Shown: positions 1 through 5,940, counted from the first letter of the stretch. The stretch is DNA of 6,408 bases from Oscillospiraceae bacterium (GCA_900765125.1 CAAFQL010000259.1:1-6408), one strand, 5' to 3'. Notes: generated from the sequence alone by a model not told the origin. Numbers and translations: made by a program.

Positions 1-512
1 AAAGTCAGATAAACTGCAAGAAAACTTGTTGTAACAGATAATGTGCTGGGTATTAAATTCGCTGTATTAAAATATAACAAAATATAATAAAATATAATTG
101 TTACGATCGCTGTCAGCAGTATCATAAAGATAATTTCCTTTGATTTTAACCTGTTTATTTTTACTTCTGCTTTATTTCCGTTATATGGATTTCTAAGCCA
201 TGAGATCAATGAAAAAACAGCCATTGGAGCAGTCATACCAACGTATGTTATCATCTCTCCGTAATAAGTAAATGTAAACGAAATTATGCCATATAATACG
301 CTGAATATGATCATAAGAAACTGTCCAAATGGGTTTCCTTTTGCGTTGAAAATCAATGATGTAACACCGATCAAAGACGCTGTAAGTGTTAGCAAGCTTT
401 CCCTGTCAAATATAGAAAAGGAAACGATTATTACAACAACCGATATGCACCATAGTGTAAGGTCTGCTTTTGTAAAGTAATCAGTTATTAATTTTAGTTT
501 TTTTGATAACAT
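1..512 (-). CDS. pnuC: PnuC-family transporter (nicotinamide riboside type), 3' part outside window
   Basis: The minus strand is open from an ATG at 510-512 to the window edge, giving the first 170 residues. PnuC proteins are membrane facilitators for vitamin-type substrates, classically nicotinamide riboside, which is trapped inside the cell by phosphorylation. The translation is strongly hydrophobic, with likely membrane segments near residues 21-35, 40-55, 65-83, 87-104, 127-149 and from 157 on. The stretches GVTSLIFNAKGNPFGQ (49-64), YYGEMITYVGMTAPM (83-97) and SWLRNPYNGNKAEV (104-117) match my memory of clostridial PnuC proteins. The start is supported by a TGGAGGT ribosome binding site at 523-529. 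Substrate is uncertain: relatives carry thiamine, riboflavin or deoxynucleosides, and the remaining C-terminal portion is missing here. The gene stands alone behind its own promoter and a structured leader, which fits vitamin-responsive control. Confidence 0.85.
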   Translation of the reverse strand, partial: MLSKKLKLITDYFTKADLTLWCISVVVIIVSFSIFDRESLLTLTASLIGVTSLIFNAKGNPFGQFLMIIFSVLYGIISFTFTYYGEMITYVGMTAPMAVFSLISWLRNPYNGNKAEVKINRLKSKEIIFMILLTAIVTIIFYYILLYFNTANLIPSTLSVTTSFLAVYLT

Positions 513-528
513 ATAAATAAATACCTCC

Positions 529-591
529 AAAAATAAAAATAAGCATCCATTTACACATCTTCAAAGACCTAATGATGTGTAATGAATGCTT
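529..591 (-). terminator. Attenuator-like hairpin with U-tract in the pnuC leader
   Basis: Read on the minus strand, an arm at 574-591 (ending TTACACATC) pairs with 541-559 (starting GATGTGTAAATGG) around a 14-nt loop at 560-573. The stem has about 18 pairs, including a G-U pair and one bulge. Directly after it comes ATTTTTATTTTT (540-529), and then the pnuC ribosome binding site. Hairpin plus U-rich tract upstream of a start codon is the layout of a leader terminator. The stem is A/U-rich, so termination strength is uncertain. The TACACATC and GATGTGTA half-sites could alternatively form a DNA operator for a repressor. Confidence 0.55.
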
Positions 592-630
592 TCGCTATCT
601 ACCCGGTGGCAGTTTTTTAATATTTAAATT
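592..630 (-). promoter_or_regulatory. 5' part of pnuC leader, possible small ligand-sensing region
   Basis: This is the part of the predicted transcript between the inferred start site (about 630) and the attenuator-like hairpin. On the minus strand it contains CTGCC-ACCG-GGTAG, a five-pair hairpin with a four-base loop at 602-615, then ATAGCGAAAGC leading into the long stem. The AAAG of this segment could pair with CUUU in the loop of the downstream hairpin, which would make a pseudoknot. I cannot match it to the NAD+-I, TPP, FMN, preQ1 or THF riboswitch consensus as I remember them. An aptamer role is inference from position and structure only. Confidence 0.3.
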
Positions 631-636
631 ACGATT

Positions 637-665
637 AGTATATCACAATAAAATTAAAAAGTCAA
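637..665 (-). promoter_or_regulatory. Sigma-A-type promoter of pnuC
   Basis: On the minus strand TTGACT (665-660) and TATACT (642-637) are separated by exactly 17 bp. The -10 is preceded by TGA, giving an extended -10 (TGATATACT). Five of six bases match consensus in each hexamer. The transcript should start near 630, leaving a leader of about 118 nt before the pnuC ATG, unusually long for a lone gene and consistent with regulation in the leader. Confidence 0.8.
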
Positions 666-681
666 TAGCTGAAATAATAAA

Positions 682-711
682 TTGTTAATTTTATAAGTAT
701 GTAAGTATATC
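682..711 (+). promoter_or_regulatory. Weak candidate promoter for the small unknown gene
   Basis: TTGTTA (682-687) and TATATC (706-711) are separated by 18 bp on the plus strand and would drive the gene starting at 759. The match is modest and the region is A/T-rich, so chance is a real alternative. A short tandem repeat (TAAGTATG TAAGTATA, 694-709) overlaps it. Divergent from the pnuC promoter, whose -35 box lies 17 bp away. Confidence 0.3.
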
Positions 712-758
712 AGGATAAACTGTATCATTCGTGCCATACTATCAGTGAGGTGATGAAT

Positions 759-1037
759 ATGGCAAAAAAAGGAATGAAACGTCCTGAACGCACACACACA
801 CAGCCGCATAATAATGCAGCCTCAAATGTTCCTGAAATACAGGGTAAAGCAAAACATGGAAAGATTCATGTTAATCCGATTATAGCAGGTACAAGTGCAC
901 CTGTACAGAAGGTTTGGCATACAACGTCGTATTCACAGGAAAAGCCAATATCAAAAGTATACTCTGTTATTGATAATGACCTTGCACGGGATAATATAGA
1001 AAATGACATTACAGCGGCTGACCTTCAGGACTTATAG
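759..1037 (+). CDS. Small protein of unknown function (92 aa)
   Basis: I do not recognise a characterised family. The ATG at 759 is preferred because a GAGGTGAT ribosome binding site (747-754) puts its GAGG core 8 nt upstream. The in-frame GTG (750) and ATG (753) overlap or crowd that site. The predicted protein has no cysteine, signal peptide or membrane segment. It has three parts: a basic, His-rich N terminus (MAKKGMKRPERTHTQPHNN, 1-19); a Gly/Pro/Lys-containing middle (PEIQGKAKHGK, 25-35; NPIIAGTSAP, 39-48); and an acidic C terminus (VIDNDLARDNIENDITAADL, 70-89) that looks helical. This charge split suggests a soluble, partly disordered protein, possibly binding nucleic acid or a partner, but that is inference. 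It is a single-gene unit facing the helicase gene and ending before a shared terminator. A good ribosome binding site, a full-length frame and a proper terminator argue that it is real. Confidence 0.75.
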   Translation: MAKKGMKRPERTHTQPHNNAASNVPEIQGKAKHGKIHVNPIIAGTSAPVQKVWHTTSYSQEKPISKVYSVIDNDLARDNIENDITAADLQDL

Positions 1038-1064
1038 ATATATTATAGCATTTGACAATATAAA

Positions 1065-1102
1065 AAGGAGGAACGATTTTATTTGTTCCTCCTTGATTTT
1101 TT
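1065..1102. terminator. Bidirectional intrinsic terminator between convergent genes
   Basis: AAGGAGGAAC (1065-1074) and GTTCCTCCTT (1085-1094) are perfect 10-bp arms around a 10-nt loop. On the plus strand the hairpin is followed by GA and six T residues (1097-1102), ending the small unknown gene. On the minus strand it is followed by TTT (1064-1062), extending the run begun by the arm's own TT, and so can end the helicase transcript, whose stop codon is 14 bp away. It separates the two convergent genes. Confidence 0.85.
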
Positions 1103-1107
1103 AGCTT

Positions 1108-2847
1108 TTAACCTTTACGTCTCTTTCTGTTAAAGTCACTCTGTCTACGGTTTTTGTCATGACCTCTGCTTCCGCTGTATGACTTTGAACCACTACTTCT
1201 GCGGTCGTGTCTGTCACGTCCGCCTGAACGGAAACTGTCACTCTTGCCGCCTCGTTCCTCATGTATCTTTACAGAAACCTTATGACCATTTATCTTTTCC
1301 TGCTGCATTGCATCGAGGATAAAGTCTGCTTCATCCTTTGGAACTTCTACAGTGGTAAATTTATCATAAATATCAATTTTACCGAATTCACTGCCGGAAA
1401 GACCCGTTGCATCAACAAGTGCTCCGAGAATGAAGTTTGGTGCCATACGCTCTTTACGTCCGACATTTATATGAACACGTACAGTATTTCTGGTTTCCTG
1501 ACGCTTACCGTTTCTCCTTGTTATAGGACGTGGAATGTCAAATAACGGGAGAGTTTTCATAGTATCAGTTACCTGCTTGCTGAGTATTGCGCTAAGCAGA
1601 TCTTCTGCCGAAATGCCGGTCTCCACAAGACTTTCGGCAAGCTTTCTTGCATCTTCAGATATAGGCATACTACAGCTCTCTAAAATACTTTCTTTCATAG
1701 ATTCAATTGCATTTTCCTTGATAACGCTTGAAGTTGGAACTGCGGCTTCTTTTATATCTGCCTTGGTATATCTCGATATATCACGCAGTTCAAGCTCTTG
1801 CTTTCTGCCACTTATGATACTGTATGCAGCACCGCATTTTCCTGCACGTCCTGTACGTCCGATTCTATGGATGTAGTATTCATGATCCTGCGGAAGGTCA
1901 TAGTTGAACACCATATCAATGCCTTTTACATCAATTCCACGTGCTGCCACATCTGTTGCAATGAGAATGGTGCTTCTTCCGCTTTTAACGCTGTTCATTA
2001 CCTGAGTGCGCTGTGTCTGCTTCATATCACCGTGCAGACCTATAGCAGGGAATCCACGGCTTATAAGAGCCTCTGTAAGTTCGTCAACCATTTTCTTTGT
2101 ATTGCAGAAAATCATTGTAGACTGCGGTTTTTTATCAGTAAGCAGCAGGTGAAGAGCATCTGTTTTTCTTCCCATAGGAACAGATACATAAAACTGTTCT
2201 ATTAAATCAACTGTTTTGGATGCGCTTTCTATCTTGACCATAACAGGGTCAGTCTGATACTGCTTGGTTATCTGGAGAATTGCAGGCGGCATTGTAGCGG
2301 AGAAAAGCACTGTCTGTCGTTCATCCGGAGCTTCTGAAAGAACAGCCTCTATATCTTCACGAAAACCCATGTTCAGCATTTCATCGGCTTCATCAAGTAC
2401 TATTGTACTGAGATTATTAAGCTTTAAAGTGCGTCTGCGCAGATGGTCAAGAACTCTTCCTGGTGTACCTATAACTATATTTGCACCGTTTTTCAGGGCA
2501 TAAATTTGTCTTTCCATGCTTGCGCCGCCATATACGGCAACAGGTTTTACGCATTTCTTGAACTTGGAAAATTTACATATCTCTTCACACGCCTGCATAG
2601 CAAGTTCTCTTGTAGGGCATAGGATAAGAGCGTTTACGTAACGTCGTGAATCCTCCGAGATCTTTTCTATAATAGGCAAACTGAATGCCGCAGTTTTACC
2701 TGTACCGGTATTGGACTTGCCTATAACATCACGTCCCTCAAGAAGTGAAGGAATGGCCTTTTCCTGGATTTCAGTCATTTCTGAAAATCCCATTTTCTCT
2801 ACGGCTTCCAAAAGTTCGCCGGAGAGATCTGTTTCATTAAATTGCAT
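1108..2847 (-). CDS. deaD: DEAD-box RNA helicase, DeaD/CsdA type
   Basis: ATP-dependent RNA helicase of 579 residues, expected to remodel RNA in ribosome assembly, cold adaptation or mRNA turnover. All superfamily 2 motifs are visible: Q motif with F21 and Q28, Walker A SNTGTGKT (45-52), PTRELA (78-83), TPGR (128-131), DEAD (152-155), SAT (183-185), IFCN (246-249), TDVAARGID (298-306) and HRIGRTGR (327-334). A helical linker (about 360-435) leads to a DbpA/CsdA-type RNA-binding domain at about 456-528 (RVHINVGRKERMAPN...GKIDIYDKFTTVEVP). A basic Gly/Arg/Ser/Lys-rich tail (531-579) is probably disordered and RNA-binding. Length and layout fit DeaD/CsdA, so the symbol is by family resemblance; Firmicutes CshA-type naming is also possible. 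The ribosome binding site is a modest AAGGAA ahead of the ATG at 2845-2847. The gene follows yebC but is separated from it by a palindrome and a repeat element. I see no convincing own promoter in that gap. Confidence 0.95.
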   Translation of the reverse strand: MQFNETDLSGELLEAVEKMGFSEMTEIQEKAIPSLLEGRDVIGKSNTGTGKTAAFSLPIIEKISEDSRRYVNALILCPTRELAMQACEEICKFSKFKKCVKPVAVYGGASMERQIYALKNGANIVIGTPGRVLDHLRRRTLKLNNLSTIVLDEADEMLNMGFREDIEAVLSEAPDERQTVLFSATMPPAILQITKQYQTDPVMVKIESASKTVDLIEQFYVSVPMGRKTDALHLLLTDKKPQSTMIFCNTKKMVDELTEALISRGFPAIGLHGDMKQTQRTQVMNSVKSGRSTILIATDVAARGIDVKGIDMVFNYDLPQDHEYYIHRIGRTGRAGKCGAAYSIISGRKQELELRDISRYTKADIKEAAVPTSSVIKENAIESMKESILESCSMPISEDARKLAESLVETGISAEDLLSAILSKQVTDTMKTLPLFDIPRPITRRNGKRQETRNTVRVHINVGRKERMAPNFILGALVDATGLSGSEFGKIDIYDKFTTVEVPKDEADFILDAMQQEKINGHKVSVKIHEERGGKSDSFRSGGRDRHDRRSSGSKSYSGSRGHDKNRRQSDFNRKRRKG

Positions 2848-2892
2848 TTTAATTCCTTTCTTGTTTTTTTCTGATCGTTTTTATGGAGTTTG

Positions 2893-3069
2893 CATTTAAG
2901 AACCTGTCCACATAGGAAATTTCGCACGTCTTTTCGGCAAATTTTGCCGATTGCTGCGTTGAAAAAAAGCTCACCATACGTCAGTATGCTTTCGTTTTTT
3001 CGCCTTGCCCTCAGCAAAATTATGCTCGAAAATCCGCACACAATTTCTATGTGGACAGGTTCTAAAATG
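2893..3069. repeat. MITE-like palindromic element with 23-bp terminal inverted repeats
   Basis: The ends, 2893-2915 and 3047-3069, are inverted copies matching at 22 of 23 positions, with core GAACCTGTCCACATAG. The interior is also dyad-symmetric: AAATT, TTTTCG, GCA(A/T)AATTTTGC-like blocks and A-runs at 2962-2968 mirror T-runs at 2995-3000. The apex CATAC-GTCA-GTATG (2975-2988) falls at the exact centre, 2981. The left half holds its own small palindrome CGGCAAA-T-TTTGCCG (2935-2949). The two halves therefore look like diverged inverted copies. No transposase is encoded. Size, terminal repeats and intergenic position fit a miniature inverted-repeat element or a large REP-like hairpin. I could not define a target-site duplication. 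Transcribed from yebC it would fold into one long hairpin in the 5' region of the helicase mRNA. Confidence 0.8.
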
Positions 3070-3103
3070 AGCTGTTTTCATAGGTATACCTATGAAAACA
3101 GCT
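3070..3103. terminator. 34-bp perfect palindrome after yebC, probable terminator
   Basis: The 17 bases AGCTGTTTTCATAGGTA (3070-3086) are followed immediately by their exact reverse complement (3087-3103), with no spacer. Flanking GAGCT (3069-3073) and AGCTC (3108-3112) add an alternative nested pairing. It lies 12 bp past the yebC stop on the minus strand and touches the end of the palindromic element. As RNA it makes a stable hairpin and could end the obgE-mrnC-yebC transcript. On the minus strand only CATTTTAG follows, so the U-tract is poor. A protein-binding operator or an insertion-related origin are alternatives. Confidence 0.6.
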
Positions 3104-3115
3104 TCGTAGCTCAAA

Positions 3116-3850
3116 TTATTCTTCCTCAGGCATATTCCAGTTGTGGTAAACATTCTGAACATCATCGTTATCCTCAAGATGCTCAAGTAGAAGGTTCATC
3201 TTCTTTATTTGTTCTTCGTCTGTAAGAGTTGTATAAGTTGCAGGGATCATATCTGTTTCTGCGGATATGATGTTATAGCCCTTTTCGGTAAGACCGTCAC
3301 GAAGTCCTGAGAGAGCAGATGGAGCGCATACGACTTCGATTACATCATCTTCTACAGAAAGGTCATCTGCTTCAAATTCAAAGCAATCTTCCATTACATC
3401 ATCTTCATCAAGACCTGTATTCTCAATTACAACGATTCCTTTTTCAGTAAACATAAATGATACACAGCCTGTTGTGCCGAGATTTCCGCCGTACTTGTCA
3501 AAATAGTGGCGTACATCAGCAGCTGTACGGTTTTTGTTATCTGTAAGACAGTCTACGATAACGGCTACTCCGCCGGGACCATATCCCTCATAGACGTTAT
3601 TTTCATAATTGTTCTTATCTCCGTCACCGGCAGCCTTTTTTATAACACGTTCGATATTATCGTTAGGCACGTTATTTTGCTTAGCCTTTGCGATAAGGTC
3701 ACGAAGTTTTGTATTGCTTGCAGGGTCAGCGCCGCTTTCCTTTACGCAAACGGTGATTTCTCTGCCGATTTTTGTAAATATCTTAGCTTTTACAGCATCG
3801 GTAGCTTCCTTACGTCTTTTAATATTGTTCCATTTTGAATGTCCTGACAT
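3116..3850 (-). CDS. yebC: YebC/PmpR/TACO1-family protein
   Basis: A 244-residue protein of the YebC family, long described as a transcriptional regulator (PmpR) and, for mitochondrial TACO1 and more recently bacterial YebC, linked to translation elongation on difficult sequences such as proline runs. The N terminus MSGHSKWNNIKRRKEATDA (1-19) is the family signature. It is followed by a basic helical domain to about residue 75, then YEGYGPGGVAVIVD (87-100), DNKNRTAADVRHYF (104-117), GGNLGTTGCVSFMF (121-134) and LEDNDDVQNVYHN (225-237). Length is normal. The start lies 3 bp after the mrnC stop, and its AAGGAG ribosome binding site sits inside the last mrnC codons, so the two are translationally linked. 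Its place among ribosome-assembly genes fits the translation role. Whether it also acts at DNA cannot be told from sequence. Confidence 0.96.
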   Translation of the reverse strand: MSGHSKWNNIKRRKEATDAVKAKIFTKIGREITVCVKESGADPASNTKLRDLIAKAKQNNVPNDNIERVIKKAAGDGDKNNYENNVYEGYGPGGVAVIVDCLTDNKNRTAADVRHYFDKYGGNLGTTGCVSFMFTEKGIVVIENTGLDEDDVMEDCFEFEADDLSVEDDVIEVVCAPSALSGLRDGLTEKGYNIISAETDMIPATYTTLTDEEQIKKMNLLLEHLEDNDDVQNVYHNWNMPEEE

Positions 3851-3853
3851 TAT

Positions 3854-4270
3854 TTAACACTCCTTGCTTAATAATTTTTCATCTGCCTGGCATATCATGT
3901 CAAACAGTTCTTGCAGCCGATTTGTATTGCCTGTTAGATACAGATATCCGAACAAGGCTTCCAGACCGGTTGCTTTATGATAATCCGCAGCGTTTCCATT
4001 TTTTGGAACAGAATTTCCGGTAGCGTTGCGGCCTCTTTTGTAAATAGTGATTTCTTCTTCTGTAAGCTCTGGCATAATGAGTTTAATAGCCGCTGCCTGA
4101 TAAGCTGCACATACGCGCTTGATTTTTATAGAATGCAGTTCTGAGGCAGGCATATTGGCACTCAGAAGAATATGTTCACGCATCATTATTTCATAAACGC
4201 TGTCGCCGAGAAATGCAAGGGCAAGCGGGCTGTATTGCTTTGCTTTTGTAGATGTAAGCTGCTCTTTCAT
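3854..4270 (-). CDS. mrnC: Mini-ribonuclease III
   Basis: A 138-residue RNase III catalytic domain without a double-stranded RNA-binding domain. In Bacillus subtilis this dimeric enzyme finishes the ends of 23S rRNA. The RNase III signature is LALAFLGDSVYEIMMRE (16-32), with acidic metal-binding residues D23 and E27. Next come KRGRNATGNSVPKN (78-91) and YHKATGLEALFGYLYL (97-112), with conserved E104. Size and motif order match MrnC. The gene starts 20 bp after the obgE stop with an AAAGGA ribosome binding site in the gap, and ends 3 bp before yebC. In many Firmicutes mrnC lies next to cysS; here it sits with obgE, which still joins it functionally to 50S subunit maturation. Cytoplasmic. Confidence 0.94.
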   Translation of the reverse strand: MKEQLTSTKAKQYSPLALAFLGDSVYEIMMREHILLSANMPASELHSIKIKRVCAAYQAAAIKLIMPELTEEEITIYKRGRNATGNSVPKNGNAADYHKATGLEALFGYLYLTGNTNRLQELFDMICQADEKLLSKEC

Positions 4271-4290
4271 ATTCAGGATCGTCCTTTCCC

Positions 4291-5562
4291 TTATGATATG
4301 AAGTCGAACTCAAAGCCAAGAATATTTACGGTCGAACCTTCCTCAATGCCCATATTTTCCAGAGCATCAATAATTCCGCTGCTTCTGAGTACTTTCTGGA
4401 AGTACTGGAGGGAAGAGTAGTCCTCCATATTGACTGTACGCATAATTGGTTCAAGCCACTTTGCATCTACGTAATAAATTCCATCTTCCACTTCAATCTC
4501 AAATTTGCCATAAGTGTCCGCCATAAGCTCTTCTTCTGTTATCGGTTCAGGCTCATACTGTAAAATAGGCGGAAGTTCAGCAAGCATACTGTCTGCCGCA
4601 TTAACAAGCTCAGAAGTACCCATAGTAGTGGCAGCAGAGATTTCATAAAAGGGGAGACCCTTTCCCTCAATATATGCACGGAATCTAGCAATCTGCTCCG
4701 GCTCTGCCATATCGCATTTATTAGCAGCAACTATCTTGGGACGGTTTGCAAGATCTTCGCTGAAGTTCAGAAGTTCTTTTTCAATCTTTTCGTAATCTTC
4801 AATAGCGTCACGTCCCTCAATTCCTGAAACATCAACTACATGGATAATCAAGCGGCATCTTTCAACATGGCGGAGAAATTCATGTCCCAGACCAACGCCG
4901 TCACTTGCACCCTCAATAAGTCCTGGAATATCCGCCATAACAAATGAGCGTTCCTCACCAGTACGAACAACGCCCAATACAGGTGTAAGGGTTGTGAAGT
5001 GGTAATTAGCGATTTTGGGCTTAGCTGCACTTACAACGGAAATAAGAGTTGATTTTCCAACATTCGGATAGCCGACAAGTCCTACGTCTGCAAGGAGCTT
5101 AAGTTCCAGTGTGACCTCGAATTCTTCCCCCGGAAATCCCGGTTTGGAAAAACGTGGAATTTGTCTTGTTGATGAAGCAAAGTGAATGTTTCCTTTACCT
5201 CCTCTGCCGCCTTTAGCGATGATCTGTGGCTCATCTGTTGAAAGGTCAGCCATTATTCTGCCTGTGACAGCATTTTTTACAACAGTACCTCTCGGTACTT
5301 TTATTATAAGGTCAGGCGCACTTTTGCCTGTACAGTTTTTAGCACCGCCGGGCTCGCCATTCTTTGCTATATATTTTCTTTTATAGCGAAAATCTATAAG
5401 TGTAGAGAAGTTATCGTCTACCTGAAATACAATATCGCCGCCCTTGCCGCCGTCGCCGCCGTCGGGTCCGCCTGCCGCTACATATTTTTCACGGTGAAAT
5501 GAAACTGCACCATCGCCGCCGTTTCCTGCCTTGATCTTAATTTTAGCCTTATCTACAAACAT
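4291..5562 (-). CDS. obgE: GTPase Obg/CgtA, 50S assembly factor
   Basis: A 423-residue essential GTPase that binds the 50S subunit during late assembly and responds to (p)ppGpp in studied species. The N-terminal Obg fold (about 1-158) has the glycine-rich repeats GNGGDGAVSFHREK (13-26), GGPDGGDGGKGGD (31-43) and GGRGGKGN (118-125). The G domain shows G1 GYPNVGKST (164-172), G2 T191 in FTTLTP, G3 DIPG (211-214), G4 NKCD (281-284) and G5 SA (309-310). A C-terminal OCT domain (about 345-423) contains FEIEVEDGIYYVDAKWLE and ends ILGFEFDFIS, as usual for Firmicutes/Clostridia Obg. The ATG at 5560-5562 follows an AGAGGT ribosome binding site. The gene is downstream of rplU-prp-rpmA, a common arrangement, but a strong terminator stands between. 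I see no strong promoter of its own, only TAATAC (5601-5596) with a poor -35, so read-through may supply it. Confidence 0.97.
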   Translation of the reverse strand: MFVDKAKIKIKAGNGGDGAVSFHREKYVAAGGPDGGDGGKGGDIVFQVDDNFSTLIDFRYKRKYIAKNGEPGGAKNCTGKSAPDLIIKVPRGTVVKNAVTGRIMADLSTDEPQIIAKGGRGGKGNIHFASSTRQIPRFSKPGFPGEEFEVTLELKLLADVGLVGYPNVGKSTLISVVSAAKPKIANYHFTTLTPVLGVVRTGEERSFVMADIPGLIEGASDGVGLGHEFLRHVERCRLIIHVVDVSGIEGRDAIEDYEKIEKELLNFSEDLANRPKIVAANKCDMAEPEQIARFRAYIEGKGLPFYEISAATTMGTSELVNAADSMLAELPPILQYEPEPITEEELMADTYGKFEIEVEDGIYYVDAKWLEPIMRTVNMEDYSSLQYFQKVLRSSGIIDALENMGIEEGSTVNILGFEFDFIS

Positions 5563-5600
5563 GAAATATACCTCTAAAGTAATGTTTGGCTTTACGTATT

Positions 5601-5636
5601 AAAAGAAAATCCCGAAGCAATAAGCTCGGGATTTTC
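5601..5636 (-). terminator. Intrinsic terminator between rpmA and obgE
   Basis: Perfect 11-bp arms, GAAAATCCCGA (5605-5615) and TCGGGATTTTC (5626-5636), enclose a 10-nt loop. Read on the minus strand, the hairpin ends in TTTTC and is followed by TTTTAATA (5604-5597). No T-run follows on the plus strand, so it serves the rpmA transcript. It should lower obgE expression relative to the ribosomal proteins, or end the transcript outright. Confidence 0.88.
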
Positions 5637-5658
5637 GTCAGATTCATTGGAATCGCAA

Positions 5659-5940
5659 TTATTCAGCAGCGTATACGCTAACCTTCTTGCGGTCACGGCC
5701 CAGACGCTCGAACTTAACTGTACCGTCAACCATTGCGAACAGTGTATCATCAGAACCGATACCTACACCGTTACCTGGATGAATGTGTGTTCCTCTCTGG
5801 CGAACCAGAATGTTGCCTGCCTTTACGAACTGACCATCAGCTCTCTTGACACCCAGTCTCTTAGACTCAGAATCACGGCCGTTCTTTGTAGAACCAGAAC
5901 CCTTCTTATGAGCGAAGAACTGCATACTAATCTTCAGCAT
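5659..5940 (-). CDS. rpmA: Ribosomal protein bL27, precursor with cleavable N terminus
   Basis: A 93-residue 50S protein whose N-terminal tail reaches the peptidyl-transferase centre. The sequence begins MLKISMQFF followed by AHKKGSGSTKNGRDS (10-24), then RQRGTHIHPGNGVGIGSDDTLFA (47-69) and GTVKFER (73-79). The nine extra N-terminal residues are the Firmicutes pre-sequence: cleavage between F9 and A10 exposes the mature AHKKG tail needed for function. The protease, Prp, is encoded directly upstream, with its stop 6 bp away. The first ATG is preferred because GGAGG lies 11 nt upstream, inside the end of prp. The internal Met6 would leave only a partial pre-sequence and is farther from the ribosome binding site. 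Confidence 0.98.
   Translation of the reverse strand: MLKISMQFFAHKKGSGSTKNGRDSESKRLGVKRADGQFVKAGNILVRQRGTHIHPGNGVGIGSDDTLFAMVDGTVKFERLGRDRKKVSVYAAE

Noticed and set aside
286..480. 64-codon plus-strand frame in the pnuC region
   Set aside because: The minus strand gives a continuous 170-residue transporter with ribosome binding site and promoter, so this is a shadow.
541..630. ZTP or THF riboswitch upstream of pnuC, suggested by CCACCGGG and GGATGC fragments
   Set aside because: Only short fragments match; the order and the rest of the conserved cores are missing.
694..709. Tandem 8-bp repeat TAAGTATG/TAAGTATA
   Set aside because: Two copies only in A/T-rich DNA; not distinguishable from chance.
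750..761. Earlier starts (GTG at 750, ATG at 753) for the small unknown gene
   Set aside because: GTG overlaps the ribosome binding site and ATG 753 is only 2 nt from its GAGG core; ATG 759 has normal spacing.
1261..2503. Plus-strand open frames opposite the helicase gene
   Set aside because: Antisense shadows of a well-conserved gene with all helicase motifs; Cys/Ser-rich translations with no recognisable domain.
2890..3069. Insertion sequence remnant with transposase
   Set aside because: The interior is fully accounted for by the palindrome and no transposase-like residues appear in any frame.
2799..3225. Overlapping reading frames on both strands across the repeat element (about 70-110 codons)
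   Set aside because: They run through the palindromic element and into yebC or the helicase start, lack ribosome binding sites and are explained by the repeat's symmetry.
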